In this document: one piece after another, positions 41,596-51,412 of the stretch
Numbering within the stretch: the stretch's first letter is position 1
How the letters are laid out: every line of letters begins with the position of its first letter
Origin: Leptodactylus fallax
Lineage: Eukaryota; Chordata; Amphibia; Anura; Leptodactylidae
Length of the DNA: 64,000 nt
Direction of reading: 5' to 3'
Assembly: GCA_947044405.1 (NCBI GenBank)
Contig: CAMRHE010000021.1
Coordinates: forward strand, 10,710,501 to 10,774,500
Program-made: the position numbers and the translations under genes
Notes under the pieces: model-generated
Seen by the model: only the letters and a program-made list of their open reading frames with translations
The model's database searches: none
Told to the model about the DNA's origin: nothing

Positions 41596-44500
41596 ATAAT
41601 AATAATAATAATAGTCCTTTAATAGTCCCACAGTGGGGAAATTCAGTGTGTTACAGCAGCAAAGATAAGATAAGCAGATACAAATACAAATACAACATGT
41701 ACAGGAATGTTCCAAGGTGAGAGGCATTACATTAATAGCAGACAGACAGATAGGAAGTAGCAGGGGGGGGGGGGGGGGATTTAACAGGCAGAGAGATATT
41801 TCAGTTCTCTGTATGTAATGATCTCCGCTTAGGTCGGTGTTGGTTGTACAGCCTAACCGCGGTGGGGAGGAAAGACTTCCGATAGTGCTCCTTCTCACAC
41901 CTAGGGTGGAGCAGTCGGTCACTGACAGTACTGCCCAGCGCAATCACAGTCTCATGCATGGGATGGGAGTTATTCTCCCGCATGGAGCTCACCACGGACA
42001 GTATCCTTCTGTCACCCACCACCTGCACTGGGTCCAGTGGGCTCCCCAGGACAGAGCTGGCCCTTCTAATCAGCTTGTCAAGTTTATTTCTGTCCCTGGT
42101 TGATATACTGCTCCCCCAGCAGGCCACTCCAAAGAAGATGGCTGATGCCACTACCGAGTTGAAGAAAGTCCTAAGAAGTGCCCCCCGGATTCCAAAGGCT
42201 CTCAGCTTCCTAAGCAGGTAGAGCCTGCTGTGGCCCTTCCTGTACAGGGCCTCCATATGATCTGCCCAGTCCAGCTTATTATTAAGGAGCAGACCCAGGT
42301 ACTTATAGGTGTTCACAATCTCGATGCCCGTCCCCAGGATGTCCACTGGTTTTGGAGGGCATCTGCCTTTACGGAAGTCCACCACCATCTCCTTGGTCTT
42401 CCCCGCGTTAATCTTCAGGTGGTTCCGGTGGCACCAGTCCACAAAAAACCGGTTCAGTTCTCTGTACTCCTTGTCATCATCGTCTGTGATGAGGCCTACT
42501 ATTGCAGAGTCGTCAGAATACTTCTGTAGGTAGCAGCTGGATGAGTTGCACCTAAAATCAGCAGTGTACAGTGTGAAGAGGAAAGGGGCGAGAACCGTAC
42601 CCTGAGGTGCCCCCGTATTACAGATCACGGTACCTGACACACAGTCTTGGGCTCTCACGTATTGAGGTCGATTTGTGAGGTAGTCTAGGATCCAGTTGGA
42701 GAGGTGGTGGTCCACTCCAGCAAGGCCCAGCTTGTCTCTCAGTAACCTGGGCTGTATGGTGTTAAAAGCACTGGAGAAATCAAAGAACATTATTCTCACT
42801 GTGTTCCCTGGTTTCTCCAGGTGAGACAGAGCCCTGTGCAGAAGGTGGATGATGGCATCATCTACCCCAATGCCCGGTCGATAAGCAAACTGGAGAGGGT
42901 CCATAGCGGGGCTCACTAGAGGGCGAAGATGTGTGAGAACCAATCTCTCTAAGATCTTCATCAAGTGGGATGTCAGTGCTACAGGTCTGTAGTCGTTGAG
43001 GTCCATAGGGTGAGGTTTCTTTGGAACTGGTACCACACAAGAAGATTTCCATAATTCAGGGACTATTTCCTGCCTCAGGCTCATATTATACATATATGTA
43101 ATTATACCACACAGCTGGTCCCCACAAGTCTTAATTAGCCTTGCACTGATGTCATCTGGCCCTGCGGCTTTCCTCGCCTTGATCTTTTTCATCTCCTTCC
43201 TCACCTGGGCCCGTGTGAAGGTCAGACTGTGGCCAGATAAAGACAGATTTCTGGATTTACTGGTCTGTTGGGAAGTAGCCACATGGGGTGAATGGGGTGA
43301 AGTCATTGTGGTGAGGGGAGCTGAAGGACATTCTGGGGTGGGAGGAGCTGGTGTGTGATCAAATCTGTTGAAGAATAGGTTTAGTTCATTAAGCCAGTTA
43401 ACATCTGCCTCAATCTGGCAGACCGACTGTTTATGACCCGAAATTGACTTAAGCCCCTCCCAGACCCCCCTTATGTCTTTTCTTTCCATTTGCTTTTCCA
43501 TTTTTTCCTTATAACTGGCTTTTCCTTGCCTGATTAGATGCCTCAGCTCCTTTTGTACTTCCCTCAACCCCTCCTTATCTCTTGTCCTGAATGCCATCTT
43601 TTTCTCCTTAAGTAGTGTTTTTATATCAGCGTTAATCCATGGTTTGTTGTTGGAGAAGCACCTCACCACTTTTGTGGGTACTGTGTTGTCCACACAAAAA
43701 TTAATGTAGTCCGTTATGCAGTGTGTGAGTCCTTCTATATCTTCTCCATACGAATCCTGCAGCACTTCCCATGCGGTTGTGTCAAAACAATCCCTCAGAG
43801 CCTCATCACTCTCCTCGGACCATATCCTCACTGTGCGGGTGACAGCTGGTTCTCTACGTACAAGTGGCTTGTACACAGGTCGGAGATGTACTAGGTTGTG
43901 ATCCGATCTTTCCAGGGGCGGTAGGGCTGATGAGTTATATGCCTCCCTCACGTTGGCAAAGAACAAGTCCAGTGTTTTGTTGTCTCTTGTGTGGCAGGTT
44001 ACATACTGTGTGAAACTGGGAAGTGTGGATGATGGAGAGGCATGGTTGAAATCGCCAGACACAAGAAGGAGGGCCTGGGGGTGCTGAGACTGTAACTGGC
44101 TCAGCGTGGCTTGTAGGACCTCACAGGCAGCGTCAGCTTTCGCAGAGGGGGGGACATATGCAGCTATCACGATGACATGTGATAGTTCCCTTGGTAGATA
44201 GAAAGGTCTCATGCTCACAGCTAATAGTTCAATGTCCTTACAGCAAGTTTGCTCCTTAATCACAATGTGTCTAGGATTGCACCATCTATTATTCACAAAC
44301 ATTGCCAGCCCCCCTCCTTTCCTCTTACCGCTCTCCCTTGTCCTGTCTGCCCGAAGGAGTTTAAAACCATCCAAGGAGACCAGAGAGTCAGGAGTAACTT
44401 CAGTGAGCCAAGTCTCTGTAAGTAGCATCATGCTGCACACCCGAAACTCCTGATGGTGCCTGGTGAGCGCTGTTAGTTCATCCATCTTGTTTGCAAGAGA

Positions 44501-44924
44501 TCTCACATTGCCCATAATGATGGAGGGAACAGTTGGTCGGTAACGCCTCTTTTTAATCCTCTGAAGAGTTCCTGCTCTGCAGCCCCTCCCCCCGCTTTTT
44601 CTTTCTCCAGAGTTCTTGGGGGATGGGTGGGCAAATGGTATGCAGCCCTGTTGTTGTGACTCTAAGCTGCAGTAATTTCTCTCTTGTGTAGACAAAAGAA
44701 ATGCCTGCAGACACAAGAGTCCCCATTTCAGCAGGACAAAAAGACAGATAAAAACAAAAAAAAAAGTATCACAAAGGTCCAATTCCAAGTCTTTGTTTCT
44801 TCATTTCTTCATAGTGTAAAGTCCATTAAGTAGAGAGATAAAAAACAGACAGAGAAAGAAAAAAAAAGAGAGAGAGAGTCTTAGAGCTGCTGACCAGGCA
44901 GCCACTTCAGCGGCGCCATCTTGG
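41596..44924 (-). mobile_element. L2-type LINE, nearly full length
   Basis: On the minus strand the 5' end reads CCAAGATGGCGCCGCTGAAG after a T run (A run at 44925-44950 on the plus strand). A 995-aa ORF follows (44788-41801). The 3' UTR ends TGGGACTATTAAAGGACTAT and (TTA)n at 41596-41612. The 3' tail and the protein type place it in the CR1/L2 group. A possible GAGAT duplication (about 41603 and 44952) is too short to trust. The UTR has a C run of about 16 at 41763-41779. Confidence 0.88.
41801..44788 (-). CDS. L2-type LINE ORF: endonuclease and reverse transcriptase, intact
   Basis: 995 aa without stops. After a hydrophobic N-terminus and a basic linker, the endonuclease (about 90-330) shows NVRSLANKMDEL, LLTETWLTEV, GGLAMFVNNRW, VSGDFNHA, KTLDLFFANV and SDHNLVHL. 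The RT (about 530-800) shows KAAGPDDISARL, CVVPVPKKP, DYRPVALTS, LQFAYRPGIGVDDAI, FFDFSSAFNTIQ, GAPQGTVLAPFLFTLYTADF and the catalytic YSDDSAIV. The C-terminus ends RKSFLPTAVRLYNQHR. Several ATGs compete for the start. The first at 44788 begins MELDLCDTFFFVF, and a start nearer the basic block is possible. Function is target-primed reverse transcription of its own RNA. The copy could be active. Confidence 0.92.
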   Translation of the reverse strand: MELDLCDTFFFVFICLFVLLKWGLLCLQAFLLSTQERNYCSLESQQQGCIPFAHPSPKNSGERKSGGRGCRAGTLQRIKKRRYRPTVPSIIMGNVRSLANKMDELTALTRHHQEFRVCSMMLLTETWLTEVTPDSLVSLDGFKLLRADRTRESGKRKGGGLAMFVNNRWCNPRHIVIKEQTCCKDIELLAVSMRPFYLPRELSHVIVIAAYVPPSAKADAACEVLQATLSQLQSQHPQALLLVSGDFNHASPSSTLPSFTQYVTCHTRDNKTLDLFFANVREAYNSSALPPLERSDHNLVHLRPVYKPLVRREPAVTRTVRIWSEESDEALRDCFDTTAWEVLQDSYGEDIEGLTHCITDYINFCVDNTVPTKVVRCFSNNKPWINADIKTLLKEKKMAFRTRDKEGLREVQKELRHLIRQGKASYKEKMEKQMERKDIRGVWEGLKSISGHKQSVCQIEADVNWLNELNLFFNRFDHTPAPPTPECPSAPLTTMTSPHSPHVATSQQTSKSRNLSLSGHSLTFTRAQVRKEMKKIKARKAAGPDDISARLIKTCGDQLCGIITYMYNMSLRQEIVPELWKSSCVVPVPKKPHPMDLNDYRPVALTSHLMKILERLVLTHLRPLVSPAMDPLQFAYRPGIGVDDAIIHLLHRALSHLEKPGNTVRIMFFDFSSAFNTIQPRLLRDKLGLAGVDHHLSNWILDYLTNRPQYVRAQDCVSGTVICNTGAPQGTVLAPFLFTLYTADFRCNSSSCYLQKYSDDSAIVGLITDDDDKEYRELNRFFVDWCHRNHLKINAGKTKEMVVDFRKGRCPPKPVDILGTGIEIVNTYKYLGLLLNNKLDWADHMEALYRKGHSRLYLLRKLRAFGIRGALLRTFFNSVVASAIFFGVACWGSSISTRDRNKLDKLIRRASSVLGSPLDPVQVVGDRRILSVVSSMRENNSHPMHETVIALGSTVSDRLLHPRCEKEHYRKSFLPTAVRLYNQHRPKRRSLHTEN

Positions 44925-44950
44925 AAAAAAAAAAAAAAAAAAAAAAAAAA

Positions 44951-45241
44951 GAGATGCTACTATAGCTGAGTCTAAAACAACACTAACATCATTATGGCAG
45001 AGTGGACTTTTTTTCTCTTTTTTTGGACAGTCTTTTGAAAAGTCTCAATGATTAAAGTCCTGAGCACTGAAAATGAGAGACTTTATTCCTCAGCATGCTG
45101 ACTGCTCCATTTTCAATGTTTGCAACTGCAGGGAAAGAAACCATAATAGTCACCTTTGCCTCTGCTTGTGTTTTGTAAATGCTTTCTGTAAAGATGGTGT
45201 TAGGGGAGGGATCCTCAGTGGTCAAAATGTACAAGTACGTT
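44951..45241. other. No recognised feature
   Basis: About 290 bp between the L2 LINE and the next MITE. No frame or repeat is recognised. Confidence 0.5.
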
Positions 45242-46350
45242 AAGGAAGCGTTCACACTAACGTTGGTGTCCGTCAGTAGTGTCCGTTGCTATTGTCCGTT
45301 ACAAGATTTTAGCAACGGACACTAGATGAACCGTCAGAAATCCGTTAAAATTTCCATTCATTTTAATGGGTTTTTATATTGTGTCCGTTAGTGTCCGTTA
45401 GTGTCCGTTTACACACAATCTGTCAGAAGTCCGTTATTTTTTCGCGGACAAAAAATCCTACATGCAGGACTTTTTCTCTGTTTGAAAAAAACGGATTCTT
45501 GACGGACAGCAAGCATCTGTTATTTTTTTAACATTGAAGTCTATGGGTAACGGACTTATAACGGACAGTAACTGATAGCCATCAGTTACTGTCCGTTATT
45601 TTATGTCCTTTTACTTTCCCTGCGCATGCTCAGGAAGGAGAAACAAACAAAAAAAAAACTAACAGTGTCCTCAGGCACATGCGGTTTTACATACCGCTAG
45701 AAAGCCGACAGCGCGCTGAATTCAGCGCACTGCCGGCTTTCCCGGTATGTGCCCCGGGGCTGGAGATATCGGCGGTGTAAGTTACATGTTTTACTGTTAG
45801 AAGGGTGCTGCGAGGAACTCCCTCCCTGACACTTCTCTTCGTTCAGAGACTTGTACTGAGGGGGCGTTCCTCACAGCTTGAGCATCATCGCTGGGCTGTG
45901 AGGAACGCCCCCTCTCTCTCTGTTCTCGTCTATAGTGCTGTACTGTCAGAGGAACTCCCTCCCTGACACTTCTTGTTCGTCCATAGCGCTGTACTGAGGG
46001 GGCGTTCCTCACAGCTCAGCGTCATCGCTGGGCTGTAAGGAACGCCCCCTCTCTCTGTACTGGTCTATAGCCCTGTACTGTCAGAGGGGGCGTTCCTTAC
46101 TGCCCGGCGATGACGCTGAGCTGTGAGGAACGCCCGCTCAGTACAGCGCTATGGACGAACGAGAAGTGTCAGGGAGGGAGTTCCTCACAGCGCCCTTCAA
46201 ACAGTAAAAGATGTTAACTTACACCACCGATATCTCCAGCCCCGGGGCACATACCGGGAAAGCCGGCAGTGCGCTGAATCCAGCGCGCTGTCGGCTTTCT
46301 AGCAGTATGTGACATGAAAGGTCCTCTTTAAAAAACGGACACTACCCGAT
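45242..46350. mobile_element. 'GTTCACAC' MITE interrupted by a nested palindromic element
   Basis: The outer element starts TAAGGAAGCGTTCACACTAA at 45242 and has many GTGTCCGTT/AACGGACA words, including a hairpin near 45560-45595 (CAGTTACTG). Its right half is mostly lost; AAAACGGACACTAC remains at 46330. The nested element (about 45655-46325) is itself palindromic. GAAAGCCGACAGCGCGCTGA at 45700 faces TCAGCGCG-type sequence at 46280, and TATGTGCCCCGGGGCTGGAG faces its complement at 46235. The centre carries about four direct and inverted units of GGGGCGTTCCTCACAGC. No target duplications could be fixed. Confidence 0.65.
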
Positions 46351-46772
46351 GCCTGGATTTGTGCCTAAAATGCACCATAACGGCAGTTTCTTGCCCCAAT
46401 TGCCACTTTTTCAGACAGTAGATGGAGCTGGGCAGGAAACTAGGCGGGTGGTGGATGCCTTAGCACATCAGATTTCTCATGCCACTATAAAATGTCAGTC
46501 TTAATAAATTCCTCCCACTGTGCTTTTCTTGCAATTGTACTTGTTCTGAGAAATGCAGACAATCATTTTACAAGCTTTTCTCAAATAAAATGAAAATTTT
46601 TACTACTAGATTCATTGTCAATTGTACTGTCATACAGTAACAATCATTTAGTAAAGTGCTATTAATATCTTCTTTTTTTCCTTTATTTTATTTTGCCTTG
46701 ATTTATTAGTTGTTTGGTGTAGTCCTTAATATATGATATTAAGAACATTTGAGTCAACAGAAAGTCAGAAAA
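46351..46772. other. No recognised feature
   Basis: AT-rich non-coding DNA without inverted ends or frames of note. Confidence 0.5.
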
Positions 46773-47192
46773 TACAGTAATACCTCTTACATTCGCGAGG
46801 TTAGGTTACAGAGCGGGTCGCGGATCGCGAGGAATCGCGAATGTTAGGTACAAGCGCTTAGAAGCGCTTACAAAGCCGATTTCTAATGTTTAACCCCTAA
46901 ATATCAATAAACTTTACCCTACAGTACTGTACAGTATACTAAAGTATACTGTACAGTACTGTATATTAATACATTCATTCATTTTTCTTATACACTCACA
47001 GTAAAATGAAACTAATTACCGGGTACGTAACGAACAGGACGCTACTACCCAATAGCGAAGGTGTTTTTTTTTATTAAATTTCACAGATCTGAGAAAAAAA
47101 GAGCAAAATCTATATATGTTAGTTGCCAAAAAAATATCGCAAATCTGTGAATTCGCAAATTTGGAAACGCGAGTGTACGAGGTATTACTGTA
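46773..47192. mobile_element. Tigger/pogo-type MITE with TA duplication
   Basis: The ends CAGTAATACCTCTTACATTC (46775) and ...TGTACGAGGTATTACTG (to 47190) are inverted and flanked by TA. The 'CAGTAATACCTCG' type of end belongs to pogo/Tigger-group MITEs. The 416-bp interior contains CGCGAATGTTAGG and an extreme hairpin at 46921-46962. No transposase is present. Confidence 0.8.
46921..46962. repeat. Perfect 20-bp-arm hairpin with 2-nt loop
   Basis: ACAGTACTGTACAGTATACT, AA, then AGTATACTGTACAGTACTGT. The arms pair without mismatch, and each arm also has internal ACAGTACTGT symmetry. Confidence 0.97.
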
Positions 47193-48310
47193 TTCAGTTT
47201 CAATGACAACAGCGACAACACTTAGGCTTAGAAATGAAATGCTTAGATTCTAACTTGCTCCCTTAAAAACCTGTATAGTATTGCAAGACATTATGCTTAT
47301 AAATAATAAATGTAAAAAAATGAATGAATCTTAAATGATACATTTTCTGGAGAGCTGAGCAGAATCGGGTTGTAAGCTTTAGATTTCTTTGTACATGTAT
47401 AAAAAATATCTTTTTAAATGAAGTACACTTTGGTAATATATCTTCAGTAACAGCTTTGGGTTATTTTTATTTGATATTTTTACTGCTTTGGTGCCAGAGG
47501 GGAAAGCTCTCTAATTTATCTTTAGTGCTTTCATATAAAACAAAACAACTCAATCTGTACATATTATAAATCGGAACAAAACTATTCACTCATCTCTATT
47601 AATAGCTTGAATGAAAAATCCACTCTAAAGGAAATGCAAAATCAATAGGTAGTTACAGTGCTAAAGCAACACGTAGAAAGGGACAAATGTGAAAATAACT
47701 TCTATGTATTTTGCATAAATAATTCTAGTACATTGATATTGTTTTCTTTGTCCTTGAACATGCCAGAGGTTTCATTGCCACACAGTCCCTATTGCTATAG
47801 CAGAATTATCATACTGAGATTAAGCCAAATTTAGGTTTTCATTTTCTTGTATCTTGGAGGTGAATGCTATGCAGGCACAAGTGAATTCTATTTATTTAGT
47901 TTGGAAATGCACTGTACATCAATGAATCAATAATCTGACCACTATTGGAATTTGCATTGATCATCTTCTCCCATGTTACCTAACTGGTGTTTAAAGCACT
48001 GTGTGCCACATTCCAAACACTATCTTCAGATTTGTGTGCACTTTATTGAGCTTATATCATTTGTATCATAAGCTTTCTAACAAAAATCTATCATTGTGAA
48101 GCTGAGGCTGAGATGGGCAGATTTCAAATATACCTATTATGTCAAGTATAACAGTATCCACATATATACCGTATGTATCTATACAATTTACTATATTGTT
48201 TAAAGTTACAGTATGTCATGTTTTGTACTGCATGTGTATTATTTGTATTGCTTTGTCTTTTATCACCTCTATTATTTATTATATTGTGATTGTCTCTATA
48301 TCTGTAAACC
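47193..48310. other. No recognised feature
   Basis: About 1.1 kb of AT-rich DNA. No repeat ends or coding frames are recognised. Confidence 0.5.
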
Positions 48311-48455
48311 TCTTAAAGAGAACCTGCCGCCATGAAAATAGAGTACTGTATAATGTACAGGCAGCATATTATAGCGCAGGAAGTAAGCAGATTGATATAT
48401 AGTTTTGTGGGAAAAGATTCATATAACTTGTCATTTATCCATTTACCCTGTAATT

Positions 48456-48519
48456 TATCCGCCGCCACATATTTTCCGCAGCACTTTTTTACTGCGGCCC
48501 GCTATGTGGAGCTTTAGCC
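48456..48519. repeat. Right-end fragment of a 'GGGGCC' MITE
   Basis: CCGCAGCACTTTTTTACTGC and GGAGCTTTAGCC match the right end of the MITE family at 23266-23584. It abuts the next copy with only TAA between them, giving a head-to-tail pair. Confidence 0.65.
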
Positions 48520-48522
48520 TAA

Positions 48523-48817
48523 GGCTAAGGCCCTAGGTGGCGTCCCGCAGCAAAAAACGCAGCAGCAACGTATTGTGGTTCTTCCTGCAACGCTTTGCAC
48601 AGAAGGTTCACTTCACAGAGGTTTTCTCTGCAGACTTTCTGCTTCAATTATATCTATAGGGAAAATGCCGGCGTTTTTGGAAATAGCCGAGTGTCCACAC
48701 CGTATATTTTTCCCGCAAAGTGGGGATGGGATTCACTAGAATCCCATATCCACTTTGCTGTGGCTATAAAACGCTGTGTTTTTTTCTGCGGCGTTTCCAC
48801 CACATGGGGCTCCAGCC
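48523..48817. mobile_element. 'GGGGCC' MITE with TAA duplication
   Basis: The ends GGCTAAGGCCCTAGGTGG and ...CACATGGGGCTCCAGCC are flanked by TAA at 48520-48522 and 48818-48820. The 295-bp interior has the AGACTTTCTGCTTCAATTAT core in the inverse direction relative to 23266-23584. Harbinger-type by duplication size. Confidence 0.8.
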
Positions 48818-49167
48818 TAAAACAGTAATTGAGACAGAAGTACGGTCCTTTTAGAGAGTGACAGATCACTCAGAGGACTGCCCACCTGACTCAATTACTA
48901 TTTCAAGCATAGAAAAAGCAAATATACAGATGGATAGATGGCAGGATATACTGAACCTTTTCCCACAAATCTTTAAATCAATCTGCTCAGCTCTTCCAGC
49001 TCTATAATACGCTGCTTGAAGATTTTACTACATTTTCATGGTGATAGGTTCACTTTAAGGCACATACAGGTTATGATTAGAGATGAGCGAATCTTTAAAA
49101 AATTCAATTCGGACGATTTGCCACATATTCCGTAACGATTCGATCCAAATTAATTCATGGCGAATCA

Positions 49168-49680
49168 CGTTAATCCCTTCCTGACATCTACCCTAATAGT
49201 ACTGAGCTGCCGTGAAGGACTTCCTGTAAACCACGGCGGAAGCATGGTGCACAAACAGAAACTGTCCTCTAACACCCCCGGTCGGAGCTGAGCTCCGATC
49301 GTGGGTGTTAACCCCTGAGATGCCGCGGTCAAAAATGACCGCGGCATCTCAGGGGTTTTATTATATATTGGGATCTGCCCCACCCCGTGATGTTTTCGGG
49401 GGGTGCCACTGCACCTAATCGGCAACCCAGGGTTTGACCAGTGACCCCAGGTCTGCCCCATCACTGTCCCTCGGCATACCTGGTTGATCCTGCCTTGAAT
49501 GGAGACTGTCAGCCTATGCGTCTGCATGGGCTGACAGCCTCCTATACACTGCAATACTCGTGTATTGCAGCGTATACCTATTGAAGCAGTGATCAGAATA
49601 TCTCTGCTTCAATCCCCTATGGGGGCAAAAAGAAAAAATGTAAAAAAAAAGTGAAAAAAAATAAGAGCTGGTGCTATTAT
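49168..49680 (+). repeat. End fragment of the large TTAA element family
   Basis: TTAATCCCTTCCTGACATC at the left, a CCCCTGAGATGCCGCGGTCA hairpin (49308-49357), GGTGACCCCAGG-type words and TACCTGGTTGATCCTGCC match the order seen at 24410-24990. The TACCTGGTTGATCCTGCC stretch happens to equal the start of eukaryotic 18S rRNA, but only for those bases. Confidence 0.65.
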
Positions 49681-49860
49681 TATACTCTGGGATCTCCTCA
49701 GATGATGTCATTACGCTGGCACGCTCCACATGACCGCTGGGGCCCAATCACAGGCCCCAGCAGTGAGGCCTGGGGAGCAGGACCTCAGTCACCGGCTGGA
49801 AGAGCTGGATGCACTTGCCCGGTTATGCCAGGTGCTGACGCCAGCCCTGTCGGCACCCCC
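49681..49860. repeat. Decayed copy of the CRE module
   Basis: TATACTCTGGGATCTCC followed by TGATGTCA (49703-49710), then CACATGACCGCTGGGGCCCA and TCACAGGCCCCAGCAG, parallels 60855-60915, where TGACGTCA is intact. The CRE differs by a single C-to-T change at its CpG. Confidence 0.6.
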
Positions 49861-49969
49861 CTGATCTCGCCGCGGGGGGAGGGGGGAATCCGGATTCGAT
49901 GCGAATCGAATATTTCCTGAAATTCAGTTCAAGTTCCACTTCGTCAGCTTTGATTCGCTCATCTCTAAT

Positions 49970-51410
49970 TCTGATCACAGATTCCGCTTTGTTGTCCATT
50001 GTATTTATGATTGTAATGGCTATATTAGAAGTACATGTTAACTTGAACATATTATTACTGTCAACCCTCCATGTATCATACCTAGAGGTGAGCAGGGAAC
50101 TGCCAAGCAGACACTTCTCCCTGTGTCTGACGTTTTTTAAAACTATGGCCCAGATTTACTATTGTTGCTATGACTAGGAAATGGCTTAATCATGATGCAT
50201 TTTTGGTGCAGTGTGACACATCTGTGAAGACTCAGAAAAATCTAGCTCCTTCTGACATCTCACATGAAGTTTTCACTTACCACTTAGCACTCTACAATGG
50301 GACAGGTTTGCTAATGCTGTCTAATTTTTATATAGTGTAAACTTAGACTAGGCAGTATTAAAAGGTGCTAGAGTTATCACAGCGTCTGATGCTGGATTGT
50401 AAATCCGATGCAATGTTAGTGTGTCTATATGATGAGGCAAGGTGTAAAAGTGTGTGAAAGACAATAATAAATGTGGTGCATACAATACTACATAGACCAG
50501 TTTTTTGGAACAAATTAAGTAAAGAATCTGGTATGTCTAGCTTAGCAAATATACCAGTTTTGCTTCATGCAACATTGAAAGCACAATCAAACCACAACCC
50601 TACCATAATAATATTAATAATACTACTAATACAACAACTCTTTTGTAATCCACATTTAGCAGCAAATTATATCAGAAGACTCTGGTCAAATGGTGAAATG
50701 TCTTATAGTGCTTGCCAAGGCCCAATAAAGATAAAGATAGACATATAAGATTTCTCAAATAAATCTTACACTATTACAGTAGTTTATTTCATACATAGTG
50801 CAAATTGTAGTAGCTAATGCTTACCAAATTCACATGTTTGAATTTATTTTGTTTCTAAGTATTGATTTGAGTTTCATCTACAAGGTCATTGCTAGGTTTT
50901 AAAAGACCCCCGAGTTTAGGCCGGCAGCTTTGCTTATGTGTTTGTAAAGCATTGCTGTTTAGTACAGCTGTGCTGGAGTTGAAATCAACAACAGTTTAAC
51001 TATATCAAAGAAGTTGCTCTAAATCAATTAAAAAATAATTTACAAAAAAATGGCCTTGGGCTCTTAGTTGGAGACTTGGGGCCTAAGCCTCCGGTGAAGT
51101 AGCCCAGCATCACCATCTGTTTGGAAGAAATACTTCTTCAACCGCTACAGTTATTCACAAAGTAAATGTTAATTGCAGTTACTAAAAGCTTTGATGTAAA
51201 AATATTTTTGCAAAAGAAAAAAATATGCTAAACTTATACTCTAGTGTTCTAATTAAAAAAGCTTTTGACATTTCAGCATTGCAGCATTGTTTCAAGTAAT
51301 TTTTTTAGAAAATGTGGCAAAAATAATTTAAAAAAAGGAAATGCAATGAGGTAGATTTACTAATGAATATGTCCCATAATTCTGTTGCAATTTGCACCAA
51401 TATAGTGTCA
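49970..51410. other. No recognised feature
   Basis: About 1.4 kb of AT-rich DNA. CCCAGATTTACTATTGTTGC near 50150 hints at an interspersed repeat, but no ends are visible. No coding frame is convincing. Confidence 0.45.
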
Positions 51411-51412
51411 TA

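Larger units (their letters stand above)
48311..49057. mobile_element. MITE with ~150-bp inverted arms, holding nested MITEs
   Basis: The left arm (48311-48455: TAAAGAGAACCTGCCGCCAT, then GCAGATTGATATATAG and GTGGGAAAAGATTC) faces a right arm (48905-49057) that reads the inverse, ending TTTTCATGGTGATAGGTTCA and CTTTAAG. Between them sit one partial and one complete 'GGGGCC'-type MITE. The target duplication is not determined. Confidence 0.75.
49076..49969. mobile_element. 'ATTAGAGATGAGCGAATC' MITE carrying nested modules
   Basis: The left end ATTAGAGATGAGCGAATC and right end GATTCGCTCATCTCTAAT are perfect 18-bp inverted repeats. The inner right arm CGAATATTTCCTGAAATTC is shared with the fragment at 30360-30590. 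Nested inside are an end fragment of the TTAA element (49168-49680) and a decayed CRE module (49681-49860). The family is unassigned; no clear target duplication separates TA from longer options. Confidence 0.8.

Noticed and set aside
49480..49500. 18S rRNA start (TACCTGGTTGATCCTGCC)
   Set aside because: Only about 18 bases match. The same word appears at 24774-24791 in the related TTAA element and the flanks are not rRNA.
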